From Flavobacteriaceae bacterium (lineage in GTDB: Bacteria; Bacteroidota; Bacteroidia; Flavobacteriales; Flavobacteriaceae): 57,861 nt of DNA. The notes under the pieces are model-generated. The model was not told the DNA's origin and searched no databases. It saw only the letters and a list, made by a program, of their open reading frames with translations. Where the stretch lies: positions 1-57,861 of the forward strand of contig JABDNT010000012.1 in assembly GCA_013043685.1 (NCBI GenBank), in the 5' to 3' direction. Both the position numbers and the translations under genes were made by a program. Position 1 is the stretch's first letter. Each line of letters starts with the position of its first letter. Below are positions 54,576 through 57,861 of this stretch, in pieces.

Positions 54576-55532
54576 TTAATTTTCGACCATGCCAATTTCA
54601 GCCGCAGTGGAGTCCACTACCACTTCAATCACTTCATCTGCTGGAGGTGTGACATCAGGGTCTACCCAAATCTCACCTTCCGGATCTTTTGGCTCTGCAG
54701 GTGTAGTTCCCTGGAAGGTCAGTAAATAGCTTGCCACCTGGGCCATTTCGGCCGGCTTCAATTCAGATTTCCATGAAACCATCCCCTTACCATCACGTCC
54801 TCCTTCGGAAATGGTGTTGAATACATTCTTAATACCACCACCTAAGATCCAGTATTCATCGGTCAGGTTTGGACCGATACCTCCACCACCATCTGCTTTA
54901 TGACAGACAACACAACTTTGAGTGAAGATGGCCTTACCCGCACTAAGATCTGCAGGATCAGTAAGCAGCGCAACGGTGTTCACATCGACGAGATCCTTAG
55001 CGGTTTTCTTATATTCCTCAACCGCCAGTCGGGCATCTTCCATTTCTATTTCGAATTCTTCAGAGGTTGTAACTCCATCAAAAATATGGTATCTGGCCAG
55101 GTAGACTCCGGCAAAAATGATCGTAATATAAAAACCATATAACCACCATGGTGGAAGTTTGTTATCCAACTCCCGGATGCCATCATAATTGTGGTCAAGT
55201 ACGATTTCACCCTCTTCTTCCAGAGGTTTGCTGCCTGCCAATCTATTATACAATCGTTTTATTCCGGCAAATTGTCCAGCTTTTCTAGACTTCTCATTTT
55301 CGAGGAACTTTTCCTGAGCTTCAGGGCTTAAACCTCTATATAATATGGATCGAAGGGATTCGGAAATTACTTCTATAGCCACAGCAAACAAAAACAGCAT
55401 GGACAGAACACCCCAAATGACAGGGTATTTCTCGATAGCCATTTGATCTCCGGAATCTATTGTGAATTCCAGCAATAAAAAAGCGATCACCATAAAACCT
55501 ATGACGCGAAGATATGATGCAAATGTTTTCAT
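54576..55532 (-). CDS. ccoP: Cbb3-type cytochrome c oxidase subunit III (CcoP), single-heme
   Basis: Membrane-bound c-type cytochrome of 318 residues that feeds electrons to the cbb3 oxidase. Two N-terminal helices (about 10-25 and 35-55) are followed by a cytoplasmic segment, then the CcoP N-terminal domain LDHNYDGIRELDNKLPPWWLYGFY (longer than the motif limit, about residues 110-135) with a third helix, and one cytochrome domain with CVVCH and an axial-ligand Met in KGMVSW. Proteobacterial CcoP has two heme domains; here only one is present, as usual in Bacteroidota. The ATG overlaps the ccoQ stop (ATGA). Confidence 0.93.
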   Translation of the reverse strand: MKTFASYLRVIGFMVIAFLLLEFTIDSGDQMAIEKYPVIWGVLSMLFLFAVAIEVISESLRSILYRGLSPEAQEKFLENEKSRKAGQFAGIKRLYNRLAGSKPLEEEGEIVLDHNYDGIRELDNKLPPWWLYGFYITIIFAGVYLARYHIFDGVTTSEEFEIEMEDARLAVEEYKKTAKDLVDVNTVALLTDPADLSAGKAIFTQSCVVCHKADGGGGIGPNLTDEYWILGGGIKNVFNTISEGGRDGKGMVSWKSELKPAEMAQVASYLLTFQGTTPAEPKDPEGEIWVDPDVTPPADEVIEVVVDSTAAEIGMVEN

Positions 55533-55723
55533 AATTGATTATTCGTGTTAGTGTTATCTTCTTCTAATGGTATATTACTTACCTCTTCAATGTACTTCTT
55601 CTTAGCGGTGAAAACCCACCAAAACAGCAGAAGAAAGAACACAAAGAATATGAGTAGCGAAATGATGGGATAGATAGCCACGCCATCAATATTTTCGAGA
55701 TTTCCTTTTATAAATTTCAACAT
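55529..55723 (-). CDS. ccoQ: Cbb3-type oxidase small subunit CcoQ
   Basis: A 64-residue single-helix protein, the CcoQ/FixQ stabilising subunit. Residues about 17-40 form the helix (YPIISLLIFFVFFLLLFWW), followed by a charged tail KKKYIEEVSNIPLEED. It lies 7 nt after ccoNO and overlaps ccoP by 4 nt (ATGA), the position where ccoQ is expected. Confidence 0.9.
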   Translation of the reverse strand: MLKFIKGNLENIDGVAIYPIISLLIFFVFFLLLFWWVFTAKKKYIEEVSNIPLEEDNTNTNNQL

Positions 55724-55730
55724 AACTCTT

Positions 55731-57861
55731 TTATTTATTGGCGGTTATTTCTTCGTTCGACTGTACTTTAATATCGGTACCCAGACGCTGCAGATAGGCA
55801 ATCAATGCTACAACTTCCCTGTTCCGCATATCGATAAATTCCTGGCCGCCACTTGCAGCGGCTTGTTTGTCTGCTTCATAGGTCTTGGCAAAATCAGGAT
55901 CGGAGAACAGGTTCTCTTCTATCTGAGTTCCCTGTTCCAGCATCCATTCCTGAGCACGCGCAATTTCCTCTTCGGTATAAGGTACACCAAGGGTCACCAT
56001 GGCTTCCATTTTCTTTTCAGTCATGGATTTATCCAGCTCATTCTTTATCAGCCATTTGTAAGAGGGCATGATAGAACCGGAAGAGGTGGTCTGTGGATCG
56101 TAGAAATGATTAAAGTGCCAGTTGTCTGAATATTTTCCGCCTACACGGAAGAGATCCGGACCGGTACGTTTACTTCCCCACAGGAATGGGTGATCGTACA
56201 CATATTCACCCGATTTGGAATATTCACCATAACGTTCAACCTCACTGCGGAATGGTCGGACCATCTGCGAGTGACAGGCGTTACAGCTTTCACGAATGTA
56301 TATATCACGACCTTCCAACTCAAGTGGTGTATAGGGTTTTACACTTGTGATTTTCGGTACATAATCTTCTACCATTATCGATGGAATTATCTGAACCATA
56401 CCACCAATTAAGATCGCTACCGTGGCGTAGAGCGTAAGTTTAACAGGTCTTCTTTCTAACCATGTGTGATATCCTTCCTTGGCTGTCCTTCTTTTGGTTA
56501 CTCGTTTCAACGGAGCAGCCTCGGCCAATTCATCGGTTACACTACTACCACTGCGAATGGTCTTAACAACATTCACCAACATCAAGACAGCACCTACTAT
56601 ATATAAACTTCCACCTATGGCTCTCATCCAGTACATCGGAATGATCTCGCTTACCGTTTCAAGGAAGTTACCATATACCAATGTCCCATCTGGGTTGAAC
56701 TGTTTCCACATAAAGGCCTGGACAAATCCGGCTACATACATAGGTAAAGCATACATGATGATACCTAAGGTGCCGATCCAGAAGTGTGCATTGGCCCAAC
56801 CTTTAGACCAAAGTGTGGTTTTGAATAATTTTGGGACTAACCAATAGATCATACCAAAGGCAAGGAAACCGTTCCAAGCCAAAGCACCTACGTGAACGTG
56901 AGCGATAATCCAATCGGTAAAGTGAGCAATTGCATTCACATTCTTAAGTGATAACATAGGCCCTTCAAACGTCGCCATACCATAACCGGTAATCGCTACC
57001 ACCATAAATTTCAACACAGGACTTGTTCGTACCTTGTCCCAGGCACCTCTTAATGTTAAGAGGCCATTTATCATACCACCCCATGACGGTGCAATAAGCA
57101 TTACCGAAAATGCTACACCCAGGTTCTGTGCCCAATCCGGCAAAGCAGTATATAATAAATGGTGGGGTCCGGCCCAGATATAAATGAAGATCAGGGACCA
57201 GAAGTGGACAATAGAAAGCTTATACGAATAAACAGGCCTGTTTGCGGCCTTGGGAACGAAGTAGTACATCAACCCCAGGAATGGAGTTGTTAGGAAGAAT
57301 GCCACGGCATTATGCCCGTACCACCACTGAACCAATGCGTCCTGAACTCCTGCGTACACCGAGTAGCTCTTCAGGGCGGAAACCGGCAATTCAAGGCTAT
57401 TGAAAATGTGAAGAACGGCCACCGTTACAAAAGTTGCCAGGTAAAACCAGATAGCCACATATAAGTGCCGCTGACGCCTTTTTAGTATTGTTCCAATCAT
57501 ATTCACACCAAAAGCAACCCAAACCAGTGCAATGGCAATATCTATTGGCCATTCTAATTCAGCATATTCCTTTGAGGTGGTATAACCCAGCGGTAAAGTA
57601 ATTGCGGCAGCCACAATGATCAACTGCCAACCCCAGAAGTTAAATTTACTGAGGAAATTACTCCACATTCTCGCCTTCAATAATCGCTGCAATGAATAAT
57701 ATACACCTGCGAAAATCGCATTACCCACAAAGGCAAAGATTACAGCATTGGTATGCAACGGGCGTAAACGACCAAAACTTAACCAGGATATTCCGTCGGT
57801 TAGGTTAGGGAATAAAAACATAAACGCCAGAAGTAAACCGACGCTCATTCCTATGATGCCC
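55731..57861 (-). CDS. ccoNO: Cbb3-type cytochrome c oxidase, fused CcoN-CcoO subunit, 5' part outside window
   Basis: At least 710 codons, open to the window edge, so the true start is upstream. The first about 470 residues are the catalytic CcoN: RPLHTNAVIFAF (heme His), WWYGHNAVAFFLT (active-site His and Tyr region), GPHHLLYTALPDW (CuB histidines) and IAHVHVGALAWNG (heme histidines). A linker with KRRTAKEGYHTWLERRPVKLT joins it to CcoO from about residue 480, with one helix and a heme c site CNACHSQMVRPF; a second segment LVALIAYLQRLGTDI is typical of the CcoO end. Fusion of CcoN and CcoO is the common Bacteroidota arrangement. Confidence 0.95.
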   Translation of the reverse strand, partial: GIIGMSVGLLLAFMFLFPNLTDGISWLSFGRLRPLHTNAVIFAFVGNAIFAGVYYSLQRLLKARMWSNFLSKFNFWGWQLIIVAAAITLPLGYTTSKEYAELEWPIDIAIALVWVAFGVNMIGTILKRRQRHLYVAIWFYLATFVTVAVLHIFNSLELPVSALKSYSVYAGVQDALVQWWYGHNAVAFFLTTPFLGLMYYFVPKAANRPVYSYKLSIVHFWSLIFIYIWAGPHHLLYTALPDWAQNLGVAFSVMLIAPSWGGMINGLLTLRGAWDKVRTSPVLKFMVVAITGYGMATFEGPMLSLKNVNAIAHFTDWIIAHVHVGALAWNGFLAFGMIYWLVPKLFKTTLWSKGWANAHFWIGTLGIIMYALPMYVAGFVQAFMWKQFNPDGTLVYGNFLETVSEIIPMYWMRAIGGSLYIVGAVLMLVNVVKTIRSGSSVTDELAEAAPLKRVTKRRTAKEGYHTWLERRPVKLTLYATVAILIGGMVQIIPSIMVEDYVPKITSVKPYTPLELEGRDIYIRESCNACHSQMVRPFRSEVERYGEYSKSGEYVYDHPFLWGSKRTGPDLFRVGGKYSDNWHFNHFYDPQTTSSGSIMPSYKWLIKNELDKSMTEKKMEAMVTLGVPYTEEEIARAQEWMLEQGTQIEENLFSDPDFAKTYEADKQAAASGGQEFIDMRNREVVALIAYLQRLGTDIKVQSNEEITANK

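Noticed and set aside
1-57861. Insertion sequences, prophage genes, CRISPR arrays, tRNA or rRNA genes
   Set aside because: No transposase, integrase, phage or Cas-like product and no cloverleaf-like or ribosomal RNA sequence was recognised while reading both strands.

Overview
The window is chromosomal DNA of a member of the Bacteroidota, almost certainly Flavobacteriaceae and probably marine. The evidence is a complete Na+-translocating NADH:quinone reductase operon (nqrABCDEF), a fused CcoNO-type cbb3 oxidase, type IX secretion (T9SS) parts (PorT, Plug/DUF5103) with cargo carrying C-terminal sorting domains, a short primary sigma factor, the lineage promoter element TAnnTTTG in front of many genes, and frequent TTG/GTG starts. 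I see no insertion sequence, prophage, CRISPR array, tRNA or rRNA; this is a housekeeping region with a few accessory patches.

Layout. 1-3509 (minus): N-terminal 1169 codons of a giant secreted S8 protease, cut by the window edge. 3679-9786 (minus): nqrABCDEF. 9967-12975 (plus): T9SS plug protein, a DUF3667 membrane protein and ApaG. 12983-15505: an NRDE protein and pruA. 15582-21702: an envelope patch with two Omp28-like proteins carrying CxxC motifs, a TlpA-like thioredoxin, a DUF6029 protein and T9SS cargo. 21750-28828: rsmG, fatty acid desaturase, aminotransferase, purT and the trkAH potassium uptake pair. 29040-35816: menaquinone methyltransferase and porT, an rRNA-methyltransferase-like gene divergent from tamL, fbaA and accD. 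35860-37679: two tandem paralogous lipoproteins, each followed by the same hairpin. 37862-40553: rpsO-pnp. 40853-44748: a soluble hybrid histidine kinase and the primary sigma factor. 44885-46412: two tandem BLUF photoreceptor genes and rpe. 46498-51314: a membrane AraC regulator, T9SS cargo, a YpdA-like reductase, an M90 peptidase and an unknown protein. 51458-57861: a wrecked hemN facing the cbb3 oxidase operon ccoNO-Q-P-G-H-tauE, which ends in an unannotated 45-residue membrane protein.

How it fits together. The two ends hold respiratory machinery: a sodium-pumping NADH dehydrogenase feeding menaquinone (made with UbiE/MenG) and a high-affinity cbb3 terminal oxidase with its assembly factors. 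The middle is central metabolism (fbaA, rpe, pruA, purT, accD), RNA and translation (rpsO, pnp, rsmG, rpoD) and envelope or secretion genes.

The most striking observations are: (1) a relic of oxygen-independent coproporphyrinogen III dehydrogenase (hemN) at 51458-51679, in which the N-terminal signature is joined directly to the C-terminus, followed by a Gln-to-stop change, while an FNR/CRP-like palindrome and a -7 box survive upstream; (2) a 45-codon membrane protein gene translationally coupled to the end of the cco operon; (3) tandem BLUF proteins that keep the Tyr/Asn/Gln flavin triad but replace the conserved Trp and Met of the last strand; (4) a duplicated lipoprotein-plus-terminator unit whose 29-nt terminator sequence is identical although the proteins have diverged; (5) an AccD without any zinc-ribbon cysteine. 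All functional statements come from reading the sequence; no database search was run.
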